DNA from: Halarcobacter sp.
GTDB lineage: Bacteria; Campylobacterota; Campylobacteria; Campylobacterales; Arcobacteraceae
Direction of reading: 5' to 3'
DNA: 64,000 bases
Assembly (NCBI RefSeq): GCF_963675975.1
Contig: NZ_OY780939.1
Span: 2,914,001 to 2,978,000 of the forward strand
The notes under the pieces: generated by a model
Told to the model about the DNA's origin: nothing
What the model saw: only the letters and a program-made list of their open reading frames with translations
Database searches by the model: none
Part shown: positions 38,008 to 47,147 of the stretch, piece by piece
How positions within the stretch are numbered: position 1 is the first letter of the stretch
Layout: every line of letters starts with the position of its first letter
Position numbers and translations under genes: made by a program

Positions 38008-39475
38008 AACAGATTTTAACCTTTAAATTCTTAGGTGTTTCTAACTTCTCTATTTCATTTTCAATCATAAATATTGATTGGTCTAAAGATACTTTTAATT
38101 TATTGCTCTTTAAAGTATATTCTACTTTTGGACAAGATAAATCTTGATTGATTAAAAGATTTAAAGATATCATAAATGACAGCCATTGCATAACTTCAAT
38201 ATCAGGAAGCAATTGTTCATACTCTTTTAAATCTTTTCTTTTTGGTAAAGATTTTTTTGAAAACTTTATAGTGTGAGCTACTATAACTCTAGATGAGTGT
38301 AAAAAGTCATAATTTAAACCACTAATTATAAAATCAAAAGTATTATCATTTGATTTATAAAAGTTTAAAGAATTACCAATAGAATGAACCTTTGAAGCTA
38401 TTACTAAAAGCAATCTATATTTTTCAGGTAAATTATGTCTTGCTTGTAAAGCATCAAAAATAGCCCCAGCATTTCTTCCTAAATAAGCACTTTGTTTTTC
38501 ATCAATTTGAAATCTGTCTAATAAGCTTTTTACACTAATATTAAAATTAGCAGGGAAAACATTATTATTGTTTCTTAATAAATCACTTAAGTAAACACCT
38601 TCTCTAACTCCGGCTCCAGATGTGATTACCCTTTTTGTTTGTAATTCATCTAAAATAGTTTTAAAGATAAATGTACCCTCTTTTATTGTGTCATATCTAT
38701 CTTTTTTTACTCCTAAGGCTTTTAAAGCATCACAATCTTTTGCACTTAGTATTGCATCATAAATATATTTGTTTAAATCTACACTATAACTGTAACCATG
38801 TAATATATCAAGAGGATAATTGTTTTTAGACATTATAACTTTACTTAAAGCTCTTATTGTTCCACCTATTCCTACAACTGTACTAGGAATTTCATGACCA
38901 CAAGTCATTACCTCTTTTAACTTGTCTAATACATACTCTCTTGCACCATCAAAATCATTTTTTCTAAAAAACAATTCATTTAGTCTTACAGTACCTATAT
39001 TTAAAGAAATACATTTTTCTATTTTTCTATTTTTAATAAAAGCAAACTCTGTTGAACCGCCACCAATATCAACAGTAACAAATTCATCTCCATGAATCAA
39101 ATTTAAAGCAGCTACTCCACCATAATAAGCCTCTTTAACACCATCAATAACTTTTATATTTAAGCCTAATTCATTTTTAACTTTATTTATAAAAACTTTT
39201 GCATTTGGAGCATCTCTTAATGCTGAAGTGGCAACACAAATGATTTTTCTGGATTTTAATGCTTTGGAGATATTTAAAAAAGATTGCAAAGAGTTAAATG
39301 CTCTTTGTAAAGCAGCTTCTTGAAGGTTACCAAAATTTTCATAGCAACCTTCAGAAATTTTAACACGACTACGTGTTTCATTAATCAAGTTAAAAGCAAA
39401 TCTACTACTCTTTTCCAAAACAACCATACGCATTGAGTTAGACCCAATGTCTATAATAGTTGTTATTTTAGCCAT
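37988..39475 (-). CDS. Ppx/GppA family exopolyphosphatase/guanosine pentaphosphate phosphohydrolase
   Basis: 495 residues. The ASKHA-fold phosphatase domain has IDIGSNSMRMVV, VATSALRDAPN, VDIGGGSTEFAF and GAGVREGVYL; the C-terminal 180 residues are an HD-like helical domain (YRLLLVIASKVHSIG). It hydrolyses polyphosphate and/or pppGpp, affecting stress signalling. It follows the ferredoxin gene by one base and overlaps waaC. The exact substrate (Ppx or GppA) cannot be told from sequence. Confidence 0.9.
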   Translation of the reverse strand: MAKITTIIDIGSNSMRMVVLEKSSRFAFNLINETRSRVKISEGCYENFGNLQEAALQRAFNSLQSFLNISKALKSRKIICVATSALRDAPNAKVFINKVKNELGLNIKVIDGVKEAYYGGVAALNLIHGDEFVTVDIGGGSTEFAFIKNRKIEKCISLNIGTVRLNELFFRKNDFDGAREYVLDKLKEVMTCGHEIPSTVVGIGGTIRALSKVIMSKNNYPLDILHGYSYSVDLNKYIYDAILSAKDCDALKALGVKKDRYDTIKEGTFIFKTILDELQTKRVITSGAGVREGVYLSDLLRNNNNVFPANFNISVKSLLDRFQIDEKQSAYLGRNAGAIFDALQARHNLPEKYRLLLVIASKVHSIGNSLNFYKSNDNTFDFIISGLNYDFLHSSRVIVAHTIKFSKKSLPKRKDLKEYEQLLPDIEVMQWLSFMISLNLLINQDLSCPKVEYTLKSNKLKVSLDQSIFMIENEIEKLETPKNLKVKICYEDCNS

Positions 39476-39476
39476 T

Positions 39477-39764
<288 letters not shown>

Positions 39765-39807
39765 TTATAACCTAAAAAACTTTAATAATTTCTTTAAGTG
39801 GTGCATA

Positions 39808-39815
39808 ATTGTATA
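39808..39815 (-). promoter_or_regulatory. Possible -10 region for ferredoxin-ppx-waaC-lpxL
   Basis: The minus strand reads TATACAAT here, about 76 bases upstream of the ferredoxin start in the 205-base gap behind gltD. No clear -35 box. Weak but the only good hexamer in the gap. Confidence 0.3.
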
Positions 39816-39894
39816 GTTTTTTAGTAACAATTAAGAATTTAGAAGATTAAGGTACAAAAGGTTACTGAATTTTAAGAAAAAAAAGGGGAAGAAA

Positions 39895-39925
39895 ACACAA
39901 AATGAGAGTCTTTCTCATCTTGTGT
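39895..39925 (-). terminator. Rho-independent terminator of gltBD
   Basis: Minus-strand hairpin just after gltD: arms ACACAAGATGAGA and TCTCATTTTGTGT pair with one mismatch around a five-base loop and are followed by a T-rich run (TTTTCTTCCCCTTTTTTTTC). It sits 12 bases beyond the gltD stop. Confidence 0.75.
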
Positions 39926-39936
39926 AATATTAGTTA

Positions 39937-41310
39937 TTATAATATTGCTTTTGCAATCTCTTTTGCTGCTTCTCTACCATCAGCAGCTGCAGTTACAGCT
40001 AAATGTGCACCTCTTTGGCAGTCACCACCAGCATAAACTTTTTTATTTGAAGTTTGGTAGTTTTGAGTAACTACTCCACCCCATGAATTCATTTCAACAT
40101 TTAAGTCAGTTAAAAATTTTGGAGCTTCAGGAGAGAAACCAAGTGCAAAGATGATAATATCTGCTTCTTCAACAAACTCACTACCTTCAACAATAGTAAC
40201 TCTTTGTCTTCCTGATTCATCAGGCTCACTTAAAGCAGTTTCAAGTAGTTCAATACCAGTTGCAGTATCTCCATCTTTAATCACTTTATTAGGGCTTACA
40301 TTAAAAATAAACTCTACACCCTCTTCTTTTGAGTTAACAACCTCTTTTTTAGAACCAGGCATATTAGCTTCATCTCTTCTGTAAAGACATTTAACAGTAG
40401 CAGCACCTTCTCTAACAGATGATCTTACACAGTCCATTGCTGTATCTCCACCACCAATAACAACTACTCTTTTATCTTTTACATCAATAAATTCACTATC
40501 TTTATTTCCAAGATTTCTTTTTTGAATTCCTGTTAAAAATTGCATTGCTAAATATGTATTAGAAGCATCTTCACCATCAATTCTTGGAAATCTTCCTTGT
40601 TTTGCACCTATTCCTAAATAGATTGCATCAAACTCATCTTCAAGCTCTTTAATTGATTTATCTTTTCCAATTTCACAATTTAAGTGTAATTTCATACCAG
40701 CTTCAAGTAACCAATTGATTCTTCTATCAACTGTAGTTTTATCAAGTTTGAAACCTGGTATTCCATACATTAAAAGTCCACCAGCTCTATCATCTCTTTC
40801 AAACATTTCAACTTGAATTCCCTTTCTTAAAAGGAAAGTTGCAGCAGAAATTCCAGAAGGTCCAGAACCAATCACAGCTACTTTTTTATCTGATTTTGAT
40901 TTAGTAAATGTAGGCTTGAATCCATTTTCAAAAGCTCTTTCATTTAGATGTGTCTCAATTGCTCCAATTGATATAGCACCATGTCCAGTATTTAAAGAAC
41001 ATGCACCCTCACAAAGTACATCTTGAGGACAAATTCTTCCTAAAATTTCAGGGAAAGGAGATGTTTCATTTGATAAAGCAAATGCTAATTCCATATTTTT
41101 TTCAGCAGTTTGTTTTAACCATGCTGGAATAAAATTGTGTAAAGGGCAACCTGTATGGCAATATGGATCTCCACATTGCATACATCTATCAGCTTGCTCT
41201 CTAGCTCTATGTTTTCCAAATACTTGATATACTTCACCATAATCTTTTAGTCTTTGTAAAACATCTCTTTTTTCAGGGTTTATTCTTTCAAATTTTGTAA
41301 AATTTAACAT
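39937..41310 (-). CDS. gltD: Glutamate synthase (NADPH) small subunit
   Basis: 457 residues. N-terminal Fe-S cysteines (CMQCGDPYCHTGCPL and ICPQDVLCEGACSL), FAD loop VAVIGSGPSGISAATFL, NADPH loop VVVIGGGDTAMDCV, and the C-terminal YAGGDCQRGAHLAVTAAADG. It feeds electrons from NADPH to the large subunit for making two glutamates from glutamine and 2-oxoglutarate. 3 bases after gltB and ended by a clear hairpin terminator. Confidence 0.96.
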   Translation of the reverse strand: MLNFTKFERINPEKRDVLQRLKDYGEVYQVFGKHRAREQADRCMQCGDPYCHTGCPLHNFIPAWLKQTAEKNMELAFALSNETSPFPEILGRICPQDVLCEGACSLNTGHGAISIGAIETHLNERAFENGFKPTFTKSKSDKKVAVIGSGPSGISAATFLLRKGIQVEMFERDDRAGGLLMYGIPGFKLDKTTVDRRINWLLEAGMKLHLNCEIGKDKSIKELEDEFDAIYLGIGAKQGRFPRIDGEDASNTYLAMQFLTGIQKRNLGNKDSEFIDVKDKRVVVIGGGDTAMDCVRSSVREGAATVKCLYRRDEANMPGSKKEVVNSKEEGVEFIFNVSPNKVIKDGDTATGIELLETALSEPDESGRQRVTIVEGSEFVEEADIIIFALGFSPEAPKFLTDLNVEMNSWGGVVTQNYQTSNKKVYAGGDCQRGAHLAVTAAADGREAAKEIAKAIL

Positions 41311-41313
41311 CTC

Positions 41314-44300
41314 TTAATCTCCCTCCTCTGGATTAAGTGGTAACACTGTCATATTTTTTGGTTTTACCAGCCAGAAGTTTCTAATCTCAGCTCTGAAGTT
41401 TTCTAAAATATCTTCAGCTCTTTGCGATTCTGTTTCATTTAAATAATCCATAAGTAATCTTTTTAGATACAATCTTTCTCTTTCTGTATCATCTGTATCT
41501 ATTCTAACAGCTTCGATTAACTCTTGATTCATTTTATCAACAAAGTGTTTTTCAGGGTCGTAAACAAATGATAAACCACCTGTCATACCAGCACCGAAGT
41601 TAATACCAGTATCACCTAAAATAACAACTATACCACCAGTCATATATTCACAAGCATTATCACCTGTACCTTCTACTACAGCTGTACAACCTGAGTTTCT
41701 AACTGCAAATCTTTCACCAACAGCAGCTCTAACATAAAGTTTACCACCAGTTGCACCATAAAGACAAGTGTTACCAGCTCCTGCAAATTCAGGACCTTGA
41801 TGAGCAGTGTTTATAATGATTTTACCACCATTCATACCTTTACCAACATAATCGTTTGCTGCACCCTCTAAGTAAAGGTTCATCCCTTTAGATAATAATG
41901 CACCAAATGATTGTCCAGCTATACCTTTTAAGAAGATATTTATTGAACCATCAGGTAATCCTGCATCACCATAATATTTAGCAATCTCACCAGAGATTAA
42001 TGTACCAAACGATCTATTTAAGTTAGAGATAGTTTCTTTAACTTTAATAGGAGTTGTTGGTTGTTCAATTGTTCTATGAACTTTTTTAAGTAACTCTTTT
42101 TCAAATTTGTTTTTATCAAAAGGCTCATTTTTATCCTTTTGACAAGTATCTACACCCTCAATTTTTCTTAATACATTTTGGAAATCAAATTTTTGTGCAA
42201 ATTCATCATCAATTACTTTTAGTAAATCACTTCTACCTACAATCTCTTCTAATGATTTGTAACCAAGTTTTGCAAGAATAGCTCTTACATCTTCAGCAAT
42301 AAATGTAAAGTAAGAGATAAGTCTTTCAACTGTACCATTAAAGTGTTCTCTTAAATCTTCATCTTGTGTTGCTACACCAACAGAACACTTATTTGTATGA
42401 CAAATTCTTAGGATTTTACATCCAAGAAGTGTTAATGAAGCTGTACCAAATGCATAAGATTCAGCTCCAAGCATTGCAGCTTTAACTACATCAAGACCAG
42501 TTTTTAAACCACCATCTGTTTGTACATGCACTGATTCTCTTAAATGGTTAGCTTTTAAAGCATTATGCGCTTCTGCTAATCCAAGTTCCCAAGGGTTACC
42601 AGTGTGTTTGATAGATGTTAAAGGAGCAGCTCCTGTACCACCATCAGCACCTGAGATTACAATTCTATCTGCATAAGCTTTTGCAACACCAGCTGCAATT
42701 GTTCCAACACCAATTGTTGATACTAATTTAACAGTGATTTTAGCTTCTGGATTAATCTGTTTTAAGTCAAAAATTAATTGAGCTAAATCTTCAATAGAAT
42801 AGATATCATGGTGTGGTGGAGGTGAAATAAGTGTAACACCCTCAACAGTATGTCTTAAAGAAGCAATAAGTGCAGTAACCTTGTGACCTGGTAATTGTCC
42901 ACCCTCACCTGGTTTAGCACCTTGAGCAACTTTAATTTGAATCTCTTCTGCACTTCTTAAATATCCTGGAGTAACACCAAATCTACCTGAAGCAACTTGT
43001 TTAATCTTAGAGTTTTTAAGTGTTCCAAATCTAGCTGGATCTTCTCCACCCTCACCTGAGTTACTCATACCACCAATAGTGTTCATAGCCATAGCCATAG
43101 CTTCGTGAGCTTCTGGTGAAATTGAACCACATGACATAGCTGCTGTTGCAAATCTTTTGAAGATTTCATCTTTTGATTCAACTTCACTTACATCAATAGC
43201 TTCTTTGTCTGAATTAAACTCAAAGAAGTCTCTAATAAATTTTTTATCTCTTGTTTCAACTAATTCTCTTAGTTTATCAAAATCAGAAATATCTTCTTTA
43301 TTTTTAGCATGTTTATTATGCATAGCATTAGTAGTAGCTGGACCATAATCATGGTATTCACCACCATCTAAATATTTATAGAAACCACCAAGATTTAATG
43401 GGAACATATGTTTATCATCAAAAAATGCATCAAAGTGTGATTTTTCAATTCTTTTTTCTATATCCTCATATCCAAGTCCTGCTAAATCAGAATGGCTACC
43501 CTCAAAACAATTTTCAATAATCTCATCACTTAGTCCGATAACATCAAATAATCTCGAGTTTCTATATGAAGCAATAGTACAAATACCCATTTTAGACATA
43601 ATTTTAAGAAGTCCAGCATTTACTGCTTTTTGAGTATTTTTAAGAAGTCTTTGCATCTTATATTTTGAAATATCTTTTCTTTCATATAAGGCAACTGTTG
43701 AAGCATACATCATATATGGATAAATAGCTGTTGCACCATATGCAATCATAACAGCTGCCATATGTGGATCATAAACTTCTCCTGATACAGCAACTAAAGA
43801 TACGCTATGTCTAATACCTTCAGAGATCAATTTTTCATTTACAAATCCAACAGCCATAGCCATAGGGATAAGTTTTGATTTTTCATTAATATCTCTATCA
43901 TCTAAAATTACAACTGAAACTTTATCATCTCTTACTGCTTTTACCACATAAGATGCTAATTGTTCTAATGAAGCTTTTAAATCACTTTTAAATGTTGTAG
44001 AAAAAGTTCTATTTTTGTAGTAATTGTCATATCTTGGAGATTTAGAATCACCAAATGAAACTAATACATCAAATTTCTCTTTCATTAAAATTGGACTTGC
44101 AACTTTTAATCTTCTTGCATATTCAGGTTTTTCATCTAAAACATTATGAATATGACCAAATCCAGTCTCTAAAGACATTACAATTTTTTCTCTATATGGA
44201 TCAATTGGTGGATTAGTTACCTGTGCAAATTTTTGTCTAAAAAAGTCTGTAAAATTTCTATTTACTTGTGAAAAACATGCTAAAGGTGTATCATCCCCCA

Positions 44301-45753
44301 TAGAACCAACTGGTTCTTTACCATCTTTAGCCATTGGATCAATCATTTGATCTAATACTTCATAAGTAATATTAAAATATTTTTGTCTTTTTTCTAAATC
44401 TTCAAATTTATAATCATCAGCATCAACAAATGATTCATCAATATATTCTTGAAGATATTCCATATCACCATTTAACCATTTACTATAGTTTTGTGATGAT
44501 TTTAAATAATCATTAATATCTTCTTCTTTTAAAACTTTTCCATGTTTAAGGTCAAGTCCAATCATCTGTCCTGATTGTAATCTACCTCTTTCTAAAATAT
44601 TATCTTCATCTAAAAATACAGTTCCATATTCAGAAGTGATATAGATTTTGTGATCTTTCGTAATAATATATTTTGATGGTCTTAAACCATTTCTATCAAT
44701 TAAACAACCAATATGTCTACCATCTGTTAATGATACAGCAGCTGGTCCATCCCATGCTTCCATAGCAGTCGATGTATATTCGTAGAATGCTCTTAATTCT
44801 GAGTCCATATGTGGTGCATTTTGCCAAGGTGCAGGAATCATGCTTCTTGCAGCTTTAAAGAAATCAACACCATTTACGATTAAGAATTCAAACATATTAT
44901 CTAATGATGCTGAATCTGATCCACCATTTTGAAGAATTGGTAATATTCTTTTAATCTCTTCATCAGTAAATACTTCAGACTCTATCTGTTCAGATTTAAT
45001 TTGTACATTTACCCTATTTGCTTCAACAGAGTTAATCTCACCATTATGAGCTATTGCTCTAAAAGGTTGTGCTAACTTCCATTGTGGCAGAGTATTTGTT
45101 GAAAATCTCTGGTGAAAAAGAGAAAAAGAGATTTGGAAATCTTCATCTCTTAAATCAATATAAAAATGCTTAATATGCGTAGGCATAATTAGCCCTTTAT
45201 AGGCTATTACTTTAGATGAAAACGTTGGAATATAAAAATCACTTTTATCTACTAATTTGTGCTCACACTCTTTTCTTGTTAAGTAAAGCATTGCATCAAA
45301 TCTTTTTAAACTCATTAAAGCATTTGCGCTTACAAATACTTGTATAATATGAGGTAAAGATTCTAAAGCTTGTTTTCCTAAAGCATCCGTATCAACAGGC
45401 ACTTCTCTTGTAAGAAGTACTTTTAAATCATTCTCTTCACATTGTAATTTAAATGTTTCAATATCATTTAAATCTCTTGTAAATATCATTGCAACTGCAT
45501 ATCTTTCTGGTAAATCTATACCACTCTCAGAAGCAATCTTTCTCATAAATTTATCTGGCATAGATAGTAATAAACCTGAACCGTCCCCAGTTTTACCATC
45601 AGCTGCCACTGCACCCCTGTGCATCATTCGCTCTAGCGATGTTATAGCATCTTCTAAATTTTTGTGACTAGGTCTGTTTTTTAAATCCGCAACAAGACCA
45701 AAACCACAGTTATCTTTAAAAGAAGTAAGTAAATCTAAATTACATCCCATCAT
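41314..45753 (-). CDS. gltB: Glutamate synthase (NADPH) large subunit
   Basis: 1479 residues, full family length. The nucleophile of the glutaminase domain is C16 in KDNCGFGLVADL, revealed by removing a 15-residue leader; MMHRGAVAADGKTGDGSG follows. The synthase part has GGMSNSGEGGEDPARF (FMN site), GADGGTGAAPLTSIKHTG, the 3Fe-4S cysteines in GCKILRICHTNKCSVGVAT, and a C-terminal GXXGXXXG beta-helix (AGNTCLYGATGGKLYV). Two ATGs are in tandem; AAGGA is 2 bases from the first and 5 from the second, so translation may begin at 45750. Confidence 0.97.
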   Translation of the reverse strand: MMGCNLDLLTSFKDNCGFGLVADLKNRPSHKNLEDAITSLERMMHRGAVAADGKTGDGSGLLLSMPDKFMRKIASESGIDLPERYAVAMIFTRDLNDIETFKLQCEENDLKVLLTREVPVDTDALGKQALESLPHIIQVFVSANALMSLKRFDAMLYLTRKECEHKLVDKSDFYIPTFSSKVIAYKGLIMPTHIKHFYIDLRDEDFQISFSLFHQRFSTNTLPQWKLAQPFRAIAHNGEINSVEANRVNVQIKSEQIESEVFTDEEIKRILPILQNGGSDSASLDNMFEFLIVNGVDFFKAARSMIPAPWQNAPHMDSELRAFYEYTSTAMEAWDGPAAVSLTDGRHIGCLIDRNGLRPSKYIITKDHKIYITSEYGTVFLDEDNILERGRLQSGQMIGLDLKHGKVLKEEDINDYLKSSQNYSKWLNGDMEYLQEYIDESFVDADDYKFEDLEKRQKYFNITYEVLDQMIDPMAKDGKEPVGSMGDDTPLACFSQVNRNFTDFFRQKFAQVTNPPIDPYREKIVMSLETGFGHIHNVLDEKPEYARRLKVASPILMKEKFDVLVSFGDSKSPRYDNYYKNRTFSTTFKSDLKASLEQLASYVVKAVRDDKVSVVILDDRDINEKSKLIPMAMAVGFVNEKLISEGIRHSVSLVAVSGEVYDPHMAAVMIAYGATAIYPYMMYASTVALYERKDISKYKMQRLLKNTQKAVNAGLLKIMSKMGICTIASYRNSRLFDVIGLSDEIIENCFEGSHSDLAGLGYEDIEKRIEKSHFDAFFDDKHMFPLNLGGFYKYLDGGEYHDYGPATTNAMHNKHAKNKEDISDFDKLRELVETRDKKFIRDFFEFNSDKEAIDVSEVESKDEIFKRFATAAMSCGSISPEAHEAMAMAMNTIGGMSNSGEGGEDPARFGTLKNSKIKQVASGRFGVTPGYLRSAEEIQIKVAQGAKPGEGGQLPGHKVTALIASLRHTVEGVTLISPPPHHDIYSIEDLAQLIFDLKQINPEAKITVKLVSTIGVGTIAAGVAKAYADRIVISGADGGTGAAPLTSIKHTGNPWELGLAEAHNALKANHLRESVHVQTDGGLKTGLDVVKAAMLGAESYAFGTASLTLLGCKILRICHTNKCSVGVATQDEDLREHFNGTVERLISYFTFIAEDVRAILAKLGYKSLEEIVGRSDLLKVIDDEFAQKFDFQNVLRKIEGVDTCQKDKNEPFDKNKFEKELLKKVHRTIEQPTTPIKVKETISNLNRSFGTLISGEIAKYYGDAGLPDGSINIFLKGIAGQSFGALLSKGMNLYLEGAANDYVGKGMNGGKIIINTAHQGPEFAGAGNTCLYGATGGKLYVRAAVGERFAVRNSGCTAVVEGTGDNACEYMTGGIVVILGDTGINFGAGMTGGLSFVYDPEKHFVDKMNQELIEAVRIDTDDTERERLYLKRLLMDYLNETESQRAEDILENFRAEIRNFWLVKPKNMTVLPLNPEEGD

Positions 45754-45792
45754 TATCCTTTATAGTATCTTTATATTCCAAAAAAGTGGACG

Positions 45793-45798
45793 ATTATA
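45793..45798 (-). promoter_or_regulatory. Likely -10 box for gltBD
   Basis: TATAAT on the minus strand 39 bases upstream of the gltB ATG, in the divergent region with dctP. The ribosome site AAGGA lies next to the start codon. Confidence 0.5.
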
Positions 45799-45931
45799 CT
45801 CTTATTTTGTTTAAAACATGGTTAAGGTGGGAATGTGTTACTTTTTATACAATTGCTATTTTAATGCTACGAAAACACCCATTTTTTTTAAAATTTACAC
45901 TTTTATACATAAATCTTACACAACTTTTGAT

Positions 45932-45937
45932 TATACT
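45932..45937 (+). promoter_or_regulatory. Possible -10 box for the first dctP
   Basis: TATACT on the plus strand, 28 bases upstream of the dctP ATG in the 212-base divergent gap shared with gltB. The rest of the gap is AT-rich with no clear sigma-54 (GG-N10-GC) site. Confidence 0.4.
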
Positions 45938-45965
45938 TTTTTTGATACGAAAACAAGGAGTGAAA

Positions 45966-46961
45966 ATGAAAAAACTATTAATGGGAACAGTTGCAGCTAC
46001 ACTTTTAGCTACTTCTGGATTAGCAGCGGAGTATACTTTAAAGTTCTCTCACGTTGTAAGTGCTAACACACCAAAAGGGAAAGCAGCTGACTTTTTTGAA
46101 AAAAGATTAGAAGAGTTATCTGGGGGGAAAATTGATGTTCAAGTTTATCCATCATCTCAGTTATATAATGATAATGCAGTTGTTAAAGCATTAAGATTAA
46201 ACTCTGTTCAAATGGCAGCACCATCTTTTTCTAAATTTGGTAAAATTGTACCAAACTTAGCATTATTTGATTTACCATTTTTATTTAAAGATATTGACCA
46301 CTTACACAGAGTTCAAGATGGTGAAGTTGGTACTAAACTTAAAGATATGGTAACAGCTAAAGGTATTGTTGCTTTAGATTTCTGGGACAATGGATTTAAA
46401 CAATTCTCTTCATCTAAAAAAGCATTAATTATGCCAGAAGATGCTGAAGGTCAAAAATTTAGAATTATGTCTTCAAAAGTACTTGAAGAGCAAATTAAAG
46501 CAGTAGGTGGTAATCCACAAATGATGCCTTTCTCTGAAGTTTATTCAGGGTTACAACAAGGTGTTATTGATGCAGCAGAAAATCCAATCTCTAACATCTA
46601 TACTAAAAAATTCCACGAAGTTCAAAAATACCTTTCTATTTCTGATCACGGATATTTAGGTTACCTAGTTGTTATGTCTAAAAAATTCTGGAATTCTTTA
46701 CCAGCTGATTTACAAGCAAATGTTAAACAAGCTATGAAAGAAGCTACTGCAAAAGAGAGAGAGTTTGCAAAACAATTAAACGATTCTCAATTTGAAGAGA
46801 TTAAACAATATGCAAAAGATACAGGTAAGCTTGAAATTATTGAATTAACTCCTGAACAAAAAGAGGCTTGGAGAAAAAAAGTTAGTACAATTTATCCTCA
46901 CTTTTACAGTGACAGAAAAATTGGTAAAGACTTAATTGAAGGTGCTTTAAATACTAAGTAA
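45966..46961 (+). CDS. dctP: TRAP transporter periplasmic C4-dicarboxylate-binding protein, soluble form
   Basis: 331 residues from ATG 45966, preceded by AAGGAG; an open frame extends 180 bases upstream but has no ribosome site. Signal peptide residues 1-20 (MKKLLMGTVAATLLATSGLA), mature start AEYTLKFSHVV. Conserved DctP features: QVYPSSQLY, the carboxylate-binding arginine in KFRIMSSKV, and FSEVYSGLQQGVIDAAENPISN. The paralogue downstream has GQENTNSN at the last site, so substrate preference may differ. Receives substrate for the DctQM pair. Confidence 0.93.
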   Translation: MKKLLMGTVAATLLATSGLAAEYTLKFSHVVSANTPKGKAADFFEKRLEELSGGKIDVQVYPSSQLYNDNAVVKALRLNSVQMAAPSFSKFGKIVPNLALFDLPFLFKDIDHLHRVQDGEVGTKLKDMVTAKGIVALDFWDNGFKQFSSSKKALIMPEDAEGQKFRIMSSKVLEEQIKAVGGNPQMMPFSEVYSGLQQGVIDAAENPISNIYTKKFHEVQKYLSISDHGYLGYLVVMSKKFWNSLPADLQANVKQAMKEATAKEREFAKQLNDSQFEEIKQYAKDTGKLEIIELTPEQKEAWRKKVSTIYPHFYSDRKIGKDLIEGALNTK

Positions 46962-46970
46962 TTTCAAAAA

Positions 46971-46998
46971 TTAAACTATCGGTTTTCCGATAGTTTAA
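46971..46998. terminator. Perfect 12-bp hairpin between the two dctP genes
   Basis: TTAAACTATCGG at 46971-46982, loop TTTT, CCGATAGTTTAA at 46987-46998, ten bases after the first dctP stop. It lacks a T run on the plus side, so it could be a partial terminator or a 3' stabilising structure that lets the first dctP be expressed above the rest. Confidence 0.6.
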
Positions 46999-47114
46999 AC
47001 TCTATAAAAAATATCACAAAAAAATCCTACAAAGCCCTAAAATGTATGTTTCTAACTATTTTTACAAATTTCAAAATTTCTTCTTATGTACACAATAGAT
47101 ACATAAATTTTAAT

Positions 47115-47131
47115 TATAATTTATCTATAAT
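47115..47131 (+). promoter_or_regulatory. Two -10-like hexamers upstream of the second dctP
   Basis: TATAAT at 47115-47120 and again at 47126-47131, 11 bases apart, just before AAGGAG and the ATG at 47148. Suggests the second dctP and dctQM can be transcribed separately from the first dctP. Confidence 0.45.
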
Positions 47132-47147
47132 AGAATAAGGAGAAAAA

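Noticed and set aside
43157-43348. Open frame on the plus strand inside gltB
   Set aside because: It is antisense to a strongly conserved region of gltB, has no ribosome site and low-complexity serine/leucine content.
45754-45965. Sigma-54 promoter upstream of dctP, as in rhizobial dct systems
   Set aside because: No GG-N10-GC type motif with the expected flanks was seen in the gap; a TATACT box is present instead.
45786-45965. Upstream extension of the first dctP by 60 residues
   Set aside because: It would place a non-secretory sequence before a perfect signal peptide and lacks a ribosome site; the internal ATG has AAGGAG.
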